DNA from: Collybiopsis luxurians FD-317 M1
Taxonomy: Eukaryota; Basidiomycota; Agaricomycetes; Agaricales; Omphalotaceae
DNA: 64,000 bases
Assembly: GCA_000827265.1 (NCBI GenBank)
Contig: KN834845.1
Location: 130,874-194,873 of the forward strand
Direction of reading: 5' to 3'
The stretch's first letter is position 1; each line of letters begins with the position of its first letter. The translations under genes and the position numbers were made by a program. This document shows, one piece after another, positions 1 to 11,561 of the stretch. The notes below the pieces were generated by a model. The model was given only the letters and a program-made list of their open reading frames with translations, was not told where the DNA came from and ran no database searches.

Positions 1-3000
1 ACATCTAACGAACATGTCGTGAGTGTTAGGATAAGTTGAGGGAACAAAAACTCACAAAATTGAATTTGATTCTCCTGATGATGGCTTGAGAGAGATCGAT
101 GAGGTTTATCAATCCTTGAAGCTCTGCGGAAAGAAGTATGAAGCTAGCACTGGATATGGCGACATCGCCTGAAAGCTGCAAGTCAGCGGAGCACACCCTT
201 TTTTATTTATCAAGTAACGTACTGCCTGAGCCTATAGCAACCCCAACATCGGCTAAGGTAAGAGCCTACAAGAAGAAGAAGAATAATCAGCTCCCATAGT
301 CACATCAGTCATTTTTATAACTTACCGGCGCGTCGTTAATTCCATCTCCGACCATAGCCACGACAAAATGATTTTGAGGTATTGGTCCTTGGCCTGTAGT
401 TATAGGTAAAACTGGACGACCTCTTTGTAGCCATTCTATCTTCTCAGCCTGGATCGTACTTAGCTGAAAGGAAAAGGAAAAGCAGAAAGACCGCGACTAA
501 CCTTCTCGTGAGGAAGAACACCCGCTATCACATTCGAAGCTGGGATTCCGACAACCGAAGCCACAGATAGTGCAGCTTTTTCGTGGTCACCCGAGATCAT
601 CCACGGTTCGATGCCCTTTTTGGACAGCCATGCAACAACGCTGGCCGCTTCGGGTCTAATCATATCGGCAACACCAAACATTACCACAAGTTGCCATTGC
701 GTATCACGTTGCGCTGCTACATAAACTACACTCTTCACCTCGGCTTTCCAAGAGTCAGCTAAATCGCGCAGGTCCCGCTGGATGGAGATCCCATGTTCCT
801 CAATCCAGGCCTCGTTTCCAATGATAAGAGAGCAAGATAACACTTCAAAGGATGCTTTCAATCCTCTGCCTGGTTTTTCCGAGAACGTCGTCCCAGATTG
901 CGGCCGAGCATTATGAGTAAAGCAAAACTCGCGGATAGCGACGGCCAAAGGATGAGAGCTTGTGGTCTCGACCTCGCTCACCATTCCGAGGATCGTCTCT
1001 TTGTCCCAAGCATGATTTTCGATATACTTGACGTCTGAGACCTGCAGTTTTCCCGTAGTAATTGTCCCTGTTTTATCGAAGACGACAACGTCCAATCGGG
1101 AAGCTTCCTGGAATGCTTCGCCGCCTCCTCGAGCTAAGATACCGTACTTTGCGGCAAGACCGGATCCAACTAGTAACGCCGTGGGTGCAGCTAGGGCTAT
1201 ACCACAAGGACACGCAATTACAAAGACAGCAATTGCAAACTCAAGGGACCAAACAGCTAAATTCATTGGTTAGTAAAAAATGATCCAGCTTCAAGAGTGC
1301 CTGGTCTTACGCCAACCTCCTACTGCACTATCAAGATAGCTTGCAGGGAGTATTCCAGATTCTCCTAAGGAAAGCCATATGATCCAGGTAATTATGGCTA
1401 GTAGAGTAACCACCGGAACAAAGTATCCCGTTACAGTGTCGACGACTCTTTCCATAGGGGCTCGGCGGGTCCGACCCTCTCGCACGACCTCCATTATATT
1501 GTCCAACCTTCAAAAAATTCAAGATTCGTAAAGAGATGATGAAATACTGCGTACATTGTCATACCACCAACTTCTGAGACGCATATATGGACAACATCGC
1601 CACGGTTAATAGTACCAACATGGACTTTGTCACCACCTTCCTTCCGGATAGGTTTGGACTCCCCAGTCAGTGAACTTTCGTCGAAAATCCCATATTCACC
1701 TTGTAAAATAACACCATCGGCAGGAGGCGACGAGCCATGGGGAACACGAACTATGTCTTTGAGCTCTAGCATATCGACATCAATCGTGGTTGTCCTGCTA
1801 GCACCTAGTCTAGGCTTTTCTATCTCCGCCTCATCGAAGGAAGATGCAACTGAGTAAATAGCAAAATCTTCACTTGCAGGGATCACTAAAAGTGCCTTTT
1901 CAGGCCTCAAAGAAGCGAGAGCGCTGATGGCACCTGCAGTCTGAGCTTTACTATAAGCTTCTATAAATCGACCTGGTAGCCTATTGTTAGTGTTTCTATC
2001 AAGCCAACAGGTTATGAAGCACGTACCAATAAGCAGAAACATGGTCAAGAATACAACTGAATCAAAGTAGGTGGATAGGTTGCCTTTGCCATCTGGAGAT
2101 CTTGGCTGGATTGCAGCCAAAGCGAGAAGCGCAATAGAGGAGAAATACGCGATGGAAACGCCAGCGGACACCAAGAGGTTCATGCTTCCAAAACGTGTAA
2201 GCCTTCTGACAATAGGAATCGTGCTACCCTTCTTCCAAAGTGCATGCATTTCACTAAAGCACCTCCTATGGTACAGTCCGGCGCTGTAGAACATGACAGG
2301 AGTGGCCAGAAAGAAAAGAGCCCATTGAGCTCGAGAAGTATTGCCTGTCCACATAGGTTCCGTGAAGAAGATCCTTTTGGCATTTTCAGCAGGGACCAGA
2401 GTCATGCAAACAATTCCAATAATGAAGGTCGGGATGGCGATGATGACGGTGAACAATAATCGAAAGAGAAGATTCCGTTGTTCCTCCTTCTGTATGATTC
2501 TAGATGCATCTTCCACAGAGAGCGGATGATAAATGCTGACTGCAAACTCTGGGTGATCTAATTCTATAGCTCGAATGATATGACGAATGGTAAATGCAGG
2601 AGAAGCCGGTTGGTAAGATATTGTCAAAATTGGGTCATTATGACTTTGAAATGGTTTGGTAATGGTTATGGATCCCAGGCGGTTGAGAGTGGATGTGATC
2701 TTGGGGGGGCAATTCCTAAAAAGAGCTTCTATACAGTATAAATTGATTGAAAGCGCTCCACTCACTGACAATGCATTCCGTCTACTTTGAGGGAGACTGT
2801 GCGAGATGTATTAGTCACTACCTCCTTTGCTTTGAGTGGTTTGATGTTCATGACGGTGGCTTCGAAGCCACAATCGTCTATAGCTTCGGCAATGGTCTGA
2901 GCAATTTCTTCCTTTTCCACAACAGCAGAAGCGGAATTGTTCAAAAGACTGACAACCAAATCAGTGACACCGGGAAGATCCTTCACGGCATCAACGATGG

Positions 3001-3507
3001 TGTTGCTACAGGTTGAGCAGGTCATACCAGCTATCGATAACGAAACCTTCAAGGGGCCCTCCTTGCTAGCAAGAGGCTCTACAAATGGTGCGTCTGGCGA
3101 CGACGGATCCTGCGGAGACTTGTTTTCCTCGAGCTCCTCGGCCTGACAAAATCTGCACTGGTCGACATGTTTCGATGTTCCATCCGGTTGTTGATTGAGC
3201 GCTGTAGACGGATCGGACGTAGAGTCGGAAATAACATCGAAACCCACATCAATTATGGCATCCCGAATTACTGGGGCGGATAGCTGCACGTCGTGGAGAA
3301 CTTTGACCAACTGCTGCTCGATAGAGATGTCGACCGTAGACGGAGGAGGCACAAGCTCGGCGAGAGTCCTTTCGATGGTCTCAACACAGCTGGTAAAAAA
3401 AAGTGAGCAAGTGTTTGCAGAAAAGCAGAAAAGTGTAAAGACCTGCTGCAGTGAATATTGGATATATGAATAATAGTGACCTGTTCACCTTCCTGCGTGG
3501 CCTCCAT
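1..3507 (-). CDS. Copper-transporting P1B-type ATPase, 3' end outside window
   Basis: ATP-driven copper pump of a secretory or plasma membrane. The start is the ATG at 3507, and eight complete exons plus the first bases of a ninth are readable: 3443-3507, 2766-3389, 1555-2715, 1311-1507, 502-1256, 326-463, 223-265, 56-168 and 1-4. All joins keep the frame. There are three N-terminal heavy-metal domains, with CxxC motifs CSSC, CSTC and CQNC. They are followed by membrane segments, the actuator TGES, the transport motif CPC, the phosphorylation site DKTGTIT, the SSHPLA histidine-proline motif and the GDGINDAP hinge. Only the last membrane helices are missing. The variant around the transport motif (CPCGIALAAPTALLVG, then ARGGGEAFQE) resembles, from memory, CrpA/Crp1-type copper-detoxification pumps more than Ccc2, so no symbol is given. 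No stop or frameshift was seen. Confidence 0.93.
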
Positions 3508-6058
3508 TCCGAAATGTAAGTAGGAAGAGCCTCCCACTCTGTGTATGCCTAGGGGGCTTTGATATTTATAGCTCGAGTGGTCCTCGTTGATACCATGGCT
3601 AGTTTAAGCATTTACGTAGACATCTGTGCGAAATTGGGGCGAAAGAAATGAGTAATCGTCGAATCCCAATGAGAAATTCACCTTTTTGGATGGATTGAAT
3701 GATGTTAGCTGGATGGTGATCGTCGTTTGAGTGTATGTGATCCCATCAAACAAGGGCCTGCTCGGCCAAGAGGCCCGTGTCATGCCATACTCAAGTCCCC
3801 ATTTTCCTTCCAAGCCCACCCAAGCCAGAAAAGCATCTTGATACTTTTAAGTTTTTTGTTCTTTTTGAGTTCTTTTTTTTGGCAACTTCGCTAAACTTGC
3901 CTGATTTAGCAACTCACAAGAGTTATATATAACGTTATCGCTTTATGGCTTTCCCTTCCGGTTTCCAACTGCAGGCGTACGCAACGTGTGTGAGGAATGG
4001 AGATCCAAATTAATGCTCAATATGAAGATGTTGATTCGAGCGCAGAACACCTGTGATATGTTGGTGCAAGTGTTAATGATATGACAGATTCTACATATTA
4101 GGTCCTGAATCATTGATCAAGCTAAATTTGAGAAGGATTCTTTCCCTTTTTAGCAATTGTAACTTTGTAAGAACTGACTCGTACGACTCGTACGAGCGCC
4201 TTCAATGTGTAGCCAATCCTGAAAACCTTCCTGGATTCTATACTGTGATTCTTGATGCAGGGAACGTCCAAGATCATCAATTTTCTCGGGAATCGTCATT
4301 CAGTAAGTAATATCAATCAACCGCTTCTGCATCGATGTTGGTAGTAAGCAGGGTGAATACGTATATGAACTTGAATGACTCGGAGATGTAACTTTACTAA
4401 TGCATTCCCATAAACTCGAACCAAACGCGGGGAGACCCTTGACAATCGCAGGTCCTGCAAAGTACTTGCATTCAAACAGAAGAGTGTCCCTTTTTTTTTA
4501 CCCAGCCTGTCTATCATTAGAGCTTCATAGACAGGGTGGGAACCAGCCTACCCAGCCTTCAGTCGCGTGCCGATTACCAGAAAACATAGATAAGCTAGTA
4601 AGTTGCGCGAGGCCCGAAGCTTTCACCGGATTCCACTTGCTCCAGTGACGCGACGGTGCAGCTACCATCCAACGCAATGACTTGAAAATGACAAGAAGGA
4701 CAGGTCATAATCGGATCCATAAAGATTTGGAACGCGAATCAAAAATGAAAGGGAGCTACTTACTATAAGTAGTACATACGTTTGCCTGGCGTATTTGGCA
4801 GTACGTCAAAAGGCTGTACTGACTCTAATACGAACATGTGGATGTCAACCTGATTGAATGCCCCCATGAATGAGGGCAGGATGCAGACGAACCGTCTGTG
4901 AGATATGTAGATGAACATGTAATGAAAGAGAGTGCAGGAAGTAGTAGGGAAAATGGGGGGCTGGGTCCACAAACGCGCATTACGAGGATGCTGCCAGCAA
5001 AAGGCCTGGAGTGGCTCAGAATTAAGGCACTGGAGTAATCAAAGAAACGAGAGGTAGGTTGGGCACGAAAGAATCAAGCTAGAGAAGCTCCTGGGCTCAC
5101 TTCTCTCGGAAGAAAGCTTCCCTAAAACGACATGGTAAACAAAAAAGAGAAAATGAGTGGGGCGGGCGCGAATGAAGTAAGCGAGAGACGCTCACAGGCT
5201 CATGTCTCGGAAGAATGCGTCCATATAACAATACATAGATACTTATGAATGTTCGATAACAGCTCATTTAAATAACAGAATTTAGCTTCGGTTTTGGTGC
5301 AAGGCTCCCATTAACCCAACTTCGGAGCCCGAGAAAGATGGGACCGAGCGCACTCCAAATTCGTTTCTGCAACCAGGAGGAGGGTATCAATGATCCATAG
5401 TGAATTTCAGAGTAAAGATATTAATCCTCCGAATTGTTCTCCACTGCCACTGGAGAGAGAGTCGTGTTGACTTACTATCAGGAAAGATGTACTTCACCAC
5501 TTACAACTCCCTTCCACCCAGAGCTGCGCTCACCCATTTACCGAGTTCAGATTACATCTCTCAGAGAAGAGCATTCATTTCATACTTGACTCGTAACAAA
5601 TCCGAACGTATTCCTTCTGTTATTGCCTTTCTTATTACTAAGTAGTATACACCAGATAACCCCTGCCCTCCCCCCGCCTTATATCTCCCAGTCGAACACC
5701 CTAGTACATACTCTACGTAGTTCTGCAGGCTGTAGATAATAAGAAAATAATAAACCCGAGTACCTACTTATACTGTATACACTCGAATGATAACAAATAA
5801 TTACCGCTACAAGTACATATATATATATGTTTTCTTTCACCACTACGTAGATCTACGGGTGCCAACGGCGGGGATAGGGGATGAGGGAGGAGGAGGCAGT
5901 GGTGTGTATCGTAAACGGGGTCGTAACTACGTAAGGTTCATGTCATGATGATATGAACGTAGGCACAGGAACGTAGGAGGGTAGGATCAGTGGATAGGAG
6001 GGGCCCGGGTATCCACATAAGACAGGCCAGATGCCCGAGGGGGCACGTCCAACCAATC
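3508..6058. other. Intergenic region between divergently read neighbours, no gene seen
   Basis: No convincing coding region was found on either strand; the open frames are short and lack recognisable motifs. The first few hundred bases should hold the promoter of the copper ATPase, which is read leftward. Two similar segments of about 60-75 bases, near 5066-5140 and 5164-5225, each contain a short hairpin. A short AT dinucleotide run lies near 5818-5830. The right part from 5840 is richer in GGG and GAGG and adjoins the 3' end of the next minus-strand gene. Confidence 0.6.
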
Positions 6059-7952
6059 CTATGAGAAAGTAAACGAAGTCGTCGACGACGACGCCGAGGG
6101 AGCCCCTATCCTCGCCCGCCTCTCCCTAGCATTCGCTCTCGCCCTCTCCATCGTCTCCCTTAACTCCGGACTCTCCCACGAATTCTCAGATTCGCCAAAG
6201 CCATCAAGACGACTAGGCAACGACGAGGGCAAACCAGCGTTCACAGCAAACTGGCTTTCCATAGGAGAAGTCGAGGCTGAAGAGGAAGAGGTACGGGAAA
6301 AGTTGAACGAAGGTGCGTTGATCGTCATGCCTACACCGGCACGACGACCCAAGCTCCCAGAAGAAGTCGTCGCCGTCGTCGTCGTCGCACCCGTCTTTCG
6401 TCTCGTCGAAGTTGACCCGGAGCGTGAATTAGGACCGACACTCGATCGACCACGAGATCTACCGCCCCTCGCGCCAAAGTCATTCACATCTTCCTCCCCC
6501 TCCCCCTCCTCAACCCACTCTCCACTCCCATCGTCAACCTCATCTTCCTTCGACTCACTCATCACAACCACCTCCCTCCCTAGTGCCTTCCGCCCCTCCT
6601 CGATGAGTGAACTCAGCTTGGAACCGATCCAGTCCATCTGGGTATCTGTAGAATCCAGGGCACCATTCTCGTCTTCCGACGGTGCACCGGTGCGGTGTGG
6701 GGAAGTAAAGTCGAAGGCAGGTTGGGTAGGGGGGAAGATGGCACTGGAATTGGAGGGTCCAGGACCGAAAGAAGCAATATTATGCAGAGTTTGGTGGGGG
6801 ACCCTCCGGGGTCGTCTACGAGCGCTGGAGTGGGTCTGATGGGAATGGTGTTGTCGGGGTTTGCGGGATGAACGAGGAGTAGGAGGGACGACATTTAATG
6901 TCGGTACTTGGGGGTCGGAGGATGAATAGGGCGGTGGAGGTGGGGAAGAGGGAGTTGGTTCGGGTCCGACGGTGATGACAGGTTGTTCTCCGTCTTTGCC
7001 GCGATCTCGCCAACTACGAGTTCAAAATCAATGAGAATTTAAAACATTTTCTTCAGCAAGTATGACTTACAGACGATAGACTGTCAAACCGACTGCCGTA
7101 CCGATAAGTGCAGCACTAACAGCTGTCGAGACGATAGAACCAGCTAATCCTCGTCGGCGCTTTGCAGGGGGCTGTTGTTCGTCGGCTGCTACATGTCGGA
7201 AAAGGATTGAGATAATGAGACGCATAAGCGTGCAAGGAATGAAAATGAAAAGAAAAAAGAAAAGGTCGAAAAAGAATTCGAAATCGAAAGTAGAGATGTA
7301 AGAAAGAAAAGTCGTATGGATAGTAAGGGAACCCAGGATTGCAAGAGGTAGCGCTTTAAAGAGTTTATCGCAGGGGACATCGTGTAGACGGGCTGGCTTT
7401 AATATCAAGCCGACCTGCCTCAAGCCATCAGGTAGACTGACGTCTCGCATGATAATTGCCTCGAGGGTGTAATGCGGCATGAGCCGATCAATTATTGGGC
7501 CTTACGGAATCCACGAAGAAATCGCAAGTTCAACAATGATACTCACCGACGACTTCTTGATATTCACTCAACCCTTCTTTTTGCTCAGCCAGCTCACGAT
7601 ACTTTGCCGGGGTATCTAGATATCCATTCGACGATGCCAGTGTTGGCATCGATTGACTAGGTTCTGCAAAACTAGGCTCCCAACCTCGCTTCCTTGAGGT
7701 GCTAGGATTATCGTTTCTTGAGCCTAATGGAGACGGCCTTCGTTTTGAGCTGTACGACCTATTACGATCGCTGTCTGCCGTTATATTGAGCACATCCGAA
7801 TCCAAATTCCGGGTCCGGTCCAAACTTGATTCTGCATTTAAGCTAGGAGCAGAGGGACCTGCTCCATTTTGTTGGTCAGGGTATAATGGTGGTGCAGAAA
7901 ATGGATTAAAGAGACCCGGTACTGATATATTGAAAGTGAAAGGGAAGGGCAT
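6059..7952 (-). CDS. Unknown Pro/Ser-rich protein with one membrane segment
   Basis: Family not recognised. Three exons fit with good splice motifs and phase: 7547-7952, 7071-7188 and 6059-7013, giving about 492 residues. The N-terminal 135 residues are polar and rich in Ser, Asn and Pro. A basic stretch (AKRRRG) precedes one hydrophobic segment of about 20 residues (ending VGLTVYRLW) in exon 2. The long C-terminal part has Pro and Ser runs, an acidic tract (EEGEGEEDV), an SRGRSS stretch and a terminal arginine-rich helix (ERARANARERRARIG). This suggests a single-pass membrane protein with disordered flanks, but no function is assigned. Intron 1 is about 358 bp, unusually long for this window, so a small extra exon inside 7189-7546 is possible. 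The plus-strand frame across 6303-6839 is an antisense shadow. Confidence 0.7.
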
Positions 7953-8499
7953 GGACTTGGTGGTGGAACTGAAAGAAGAACAGGTCGGTCAATGCTCTCC
8001 GGCAATTCCGCCAATTACCGTTCCGGCCCGCCCTCAACCGCCTGGCCAGCGCCAAAGTTCCTCCAATACTTCCCCGGACCTATCATTGTCAATGTATCGA
8101 AACTCCGTCAGGAAATTGCAGAATCCCGACGTTCAAACTGAAACGCCTAAACAGTGTACGGAAGCCATTTAGGTAACGAGAAAATTTCTTCCAAACCATG
8201 TCTTGCTCAATTGAATATTTAATACGACGACTCGGACGGCGACGACGGCCGCATTGCTCGAAGGCAGGGAACTTTGGATAATCCAAAGAAATCATGGGAC
8301 AGAATCCAGCACTCCATTGACATAATCGAATCTGCGGGTGCTCTTGTTCGGTCTCCTCGCGGACATCTAGGTCGATATATTGTTCGATTACTTGGAAAGA
8401 ATCTTTGCTTCCAACAATGCTCTCGAATCGTCTCAGCTCTCTTTTGAATCTTTACACTGGGTTGGTCTAGGGTGATGCTTGTGGGAGCCAGGAACGTGC

Positions 8500-9120
8500 G
8501 TTGATTTTGTCGCTGGAACAAGCAAAGCGATGCGAGTGAGCAAGCCTTTCATCCTATCAAGTCTTGAGCATCTTGTCCTCTCTATCAAGCGTGGGTCGGC
8601 CTCCAGTCTTCTCCCGACATTCATCCAAATTCACACTTTGGGAACCATCTTAGCATATGGTCTTGATCAGATGTTCACCAGTGCGACTTTTCACCCTTGA
8701 AAAAGCATTATCTGCCGCCTTTCTTCTGTCAGAAGTTGTTCTGCCAGGCAATCGAGGTTTGACAACTTCACCTAAGTTTGCGAAGTGATAGATATCATGC
8801 ATGGCCATCCTTCCATCACTGACATATATCTCACCTCAAGATACAACGGAAGGAATGAGGAGTTTCTCAGGGTTTTATTCTCGCGTCTTACCGGTTTGAA
8901 AGACAGACACAAGGTGATTTTTGGACTGAGTCTATAATCCCTTAGAGGTTTAGCTTGCTAATACAACCAGGAGCTAAACTATTCGGGACGTCTTCTGTAG
9001 GCTCTCCCCAAGTCTTGTCACAAATATGATTGAGTCGACTAAATCCAGATCCGACGCGGGCCGTTCTCTAGTACGCCTCAATCACATACTAAATATCTTT
9101 TATTGAACCTTGTTTTCATC
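8500..9120 (+). pseudogene. Degenerate F-box/LRR-like remnant
   Basis: Scattered pieces match the middle and C-terminal parts of the intact family member at 14253-15995, in the same order but in different frames. KPFILSSLEHLVLS near 8545 matches the segment QPPILSSLKHLHLG. IMHGHPSITDIYLT near 8797 matches VINAHPSVTDISLT. A fragment near 8895 matches the stretch around SRLTI. A last piece near 9030 matches the KSRSDADS region. The N-terminal F-box is absent or unrecognisable. Several frame changes and stops mean no protein can be made. It is read in the same direction as the other members and lies just upstream of the methyltransferase gene. Confidence 0.6.
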
Positions 9121-9420
9121 TTATACCGCCTCTGCACATGCCAAAGCTCTATAAAACTTGCCTGTTTGCTACTTAATCAGAACTTTCCCCAGGAAATCTT
9201 TCCGATGAAGCTGCACTTCTCAAAGTTTATACTGTGAATATTGAAGGCGAATAACAGTGCTTCAAGTTTGTTCCGAACCGGATACAGTACAATTGCAACC
9301 GATAAGTACATTGTGTTTTTGACAGCTTCTTAGGTAGGACGAACCTGCGCACTGAATATCCATCTGGAGGCTTGCTCGGGTCAACTTCCGTCTGAATAAT
9401 TAGCTGATATAATCAGTAAC

Positions 9421-9430
9421 GGTATATAAA
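9421..9430 (+). promoter_or_regulatory. TATA-like element of the methyltransferase gene
   Basis: GGTATATAAA lies about 40 bases upstream of the proposed start codon at 9468. Its position and sequence suit a core promoter; no transcript evidence is available. Confidence 0.4.
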
Positions 9431-9467
9431 AACGACCTATCTTTCCACTTCTTCACTCAAAGCCAGG

Positions 9468-10427
9468 ATGTCCAATGAAAAACACGAAAATGCATACATC
9501 ATTGTCGACCAAAAGGAATCGGATGAGCGCTCCAGGTGAACATTATCGTCAAGATAGCTTCGCGACTTCTGAAGTATCACCTATAGGTTGAATTTTCAGT
9601 TCTGGTTCTTCCACCGACATGTACATGACTACCGTTTCATTTACGATAAAACATTTTCTCTCCCTTCGGATGCAGTCGTGTTGGATGCTGGCACAGGCAC
9701 AGGAAAGTATTGTGTTAAACCGTAAAACTAAAGTGTTGAATTCACATGAGCAGGGGTTTGGTCTCTTGGGCTAGCCAAAACCGTTCCCTCGACTGTGGCA
9801 ATCCATGCTGTTGACATTTCCACCACATTCTTCCCTGATCCAAAAGAAGTTCCTCCAAATGTCCACTTCTCCCACAATACCATATTCTCACTCCCTGCTC
9901 AATGGACCTGCCACTTTGATTTTATTTCGCTCAAACATCTCGCTGCTGCGATTAGCGTCCCTCAATGGCGTGTTGCAATTTCAGAATTCTCTCGTGTTAT
10001 CAAACCTGGCGGGTATATTCAATGGACTGAATATGATTGGGATACTTGGAGCTTCTCAAAAGGACCATCAAATGAATCTTACAAAGCCGTAGTTTTAGCT
10101 CTCCTCAAAAAGCATAACGTGATGGTGAACATATCGTCAGATGCTCCGCCTCTTCTCTCTGAGATGGGGTTCGAGGATATAACGGTAGACTTTCGGTCCA
10201 TACCAGTTGGAAGTTCACTTGGAGACGAAGGAATGAAGGGTATCCATGTTATAAAGAGCGGTTTTCTGGCGATGAAGCCTGCAGTGCTGAGATACAAAGG
10301 ACTGGGAGGCATGAATTCGGAGGAAGACTATGATTCCCTTGTTCAGGCCATTGAACAGGAATGGATGAATGGCCTAGGAGGTGAAGTTACAGGATTCTGT
10401 GTCATATGCGCCAGGAAGGCATTGTAA
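9468..10427 (+). CDS. SAM-dependent methyltransferase, LaeA/UMTA-like
   Basis: Class I methyltransferase of the fungal LaeA-like group; the substrate is unknown. Exon 1 is 9468-9535 (MSNEKHENAY...), exon 2 starts at 9587 and exon 3 runs 9754-10427. Motif I is VLDAGTGTG, where S-adenosylmethionine binds. The later segment FSRVIKPGGYIQWTEYDW is the RVLKPGG-type motif common in this group. The exon 2 end is uncertain. The better donor (after 9706) gives the wrong phase, whereas a weaker GTGTTA donor after 9711 keeps the frame and gives about 288 residues. A damaged or unusual splice site is therefore possible. F-box/LRR-like remnants lie on both sides, so the gene sits inside that array. Confidence 0.75.
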
Positions 10428-10520
10428 TCTGTTGTAAATATCAAACTTATCCCAACTGAAGTGATAGCTGTACATATATAGTGTATACACTTTGTTTTTT
10501 TAGAACTTCGCTCCCATGAT

Positions 10521-11032
10521 ATGCCTCCTCAAAGCTTTGATAACACGTTACAAGTACTCACCTCCACTGGTCAATTTTTTCTGAACTTCCGTAGATTATC
10601 AGTGACCGACACAAACTTATATACTCGCCGGAAAGTAGATCGAGCACGGGCATCTCTAAATCTTCGCTTGCATGAGGACCACTCGGAGCTGATTTGCAGC
10701 AAGCAAACGAGAACAGTCAAAGGTAAATTGTTCCCCCCAAAAAATTACTGACCTGAGATGGATAGGTTTTGACTTCCGTTGCTGCGAGATGTGAATCCAA
10801 TTCAGAATCCCCACCGGCGCAATTTACGTAACCCCTCACTTAAAATTATTCATACTTTTTTCGAGCAGCCATATGATTAGATCCAGAGTCGACGCAAACT
10901 CTTTGCCTTCTGGAATATTTGCTCTACGAAAGGTTTCAATTAAACTGCGCTTTCAAAACCCAGAGGCATCTCAGTATATAGGTTTTCATCTAGCACCTTT
11001 TGTCGCATCCGGGCTGCAGCTCCAACTTGATT
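10521..11032 (+). pseudogene. F-box/LRR-like remnant, C-terminal fragment
   Basis: Two pieces of the local family survive. Around 10630-10690 the translation ASLNLRLHEDHSELIC matches APLNLRIKLDSDDNNLIC of the intact gene at 14253. At about 10868-11032 the frame reads SRVDANSLPSGIFALRKVSI and then FVASGLQLQLD before a stop, which is the typical C-terminal end of the family. The roughly 350-residue middle part is missing, so a large internal deletion must have occurred. It lies immediately downstream of the methyltransferase gene. Confidence 0.6.
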
Positions 11033-11561
11033 AGAGCAAGATTAGAGTCTGATTTGTTACGGGAAATTTGCAGGACTTGATGAGGGGGGGAAGTATTAAT
11101 TTCTTCTTGAAGCTTGCATCCACAGGACATGTGATACACTTTATCCACTTCTTTTCTTCATTCTTTTTTCCCTTTATTTTGCTTCTGTATGCCATCTCTG
11201 TATATTTATTATTGAAATCTCCTGTCAGCTATTGAGAAAGTCCCGAGCATGACGGCCCTGAATGTACAAGCCTTCGCTACCAAGTCACCTTATGCAGGTC
11301 TTGCTGAGAGAGCTGATGTCGGGTAGTCAGAGCCTGTGAGGCCAATGTGAAGGTCTTCCTTCAGCAACCTTCCGGAGTCTGACCGGAAAGCATCGGTTTT
11401 CCTCCCGGCCCGGATATAACCTTAACTTGGGCGCTTAAATGTTTTTTATAGCCGTACAGTCATTCAGAATCAACAATCTTCTTGGAGGCCTTGGAGAAGA
11501 AACTGTAGTCAAGGTAATACTTTATATCACTTCTTCTGCCTCACAAGCAATATTTACGCCT
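11033..11561. other. Intergenic, likely promoter of the next F-box-like copy
   Basis: No gene seen. A GGGCGCTTAAA stretch near 11429 resembles the CCGGCGCTTA element found upstream of the copies at 14253 and 16559, about 130 bases before the presumed start. Confidence 0.4.

Noticed and set aside
6303..6839. Plus-strand open frame of 178 codons
   Set aside because: Antisense to the spliced minus-strand gene at 6059-7952; low-complexity Ser/Pro shadow with no motif.
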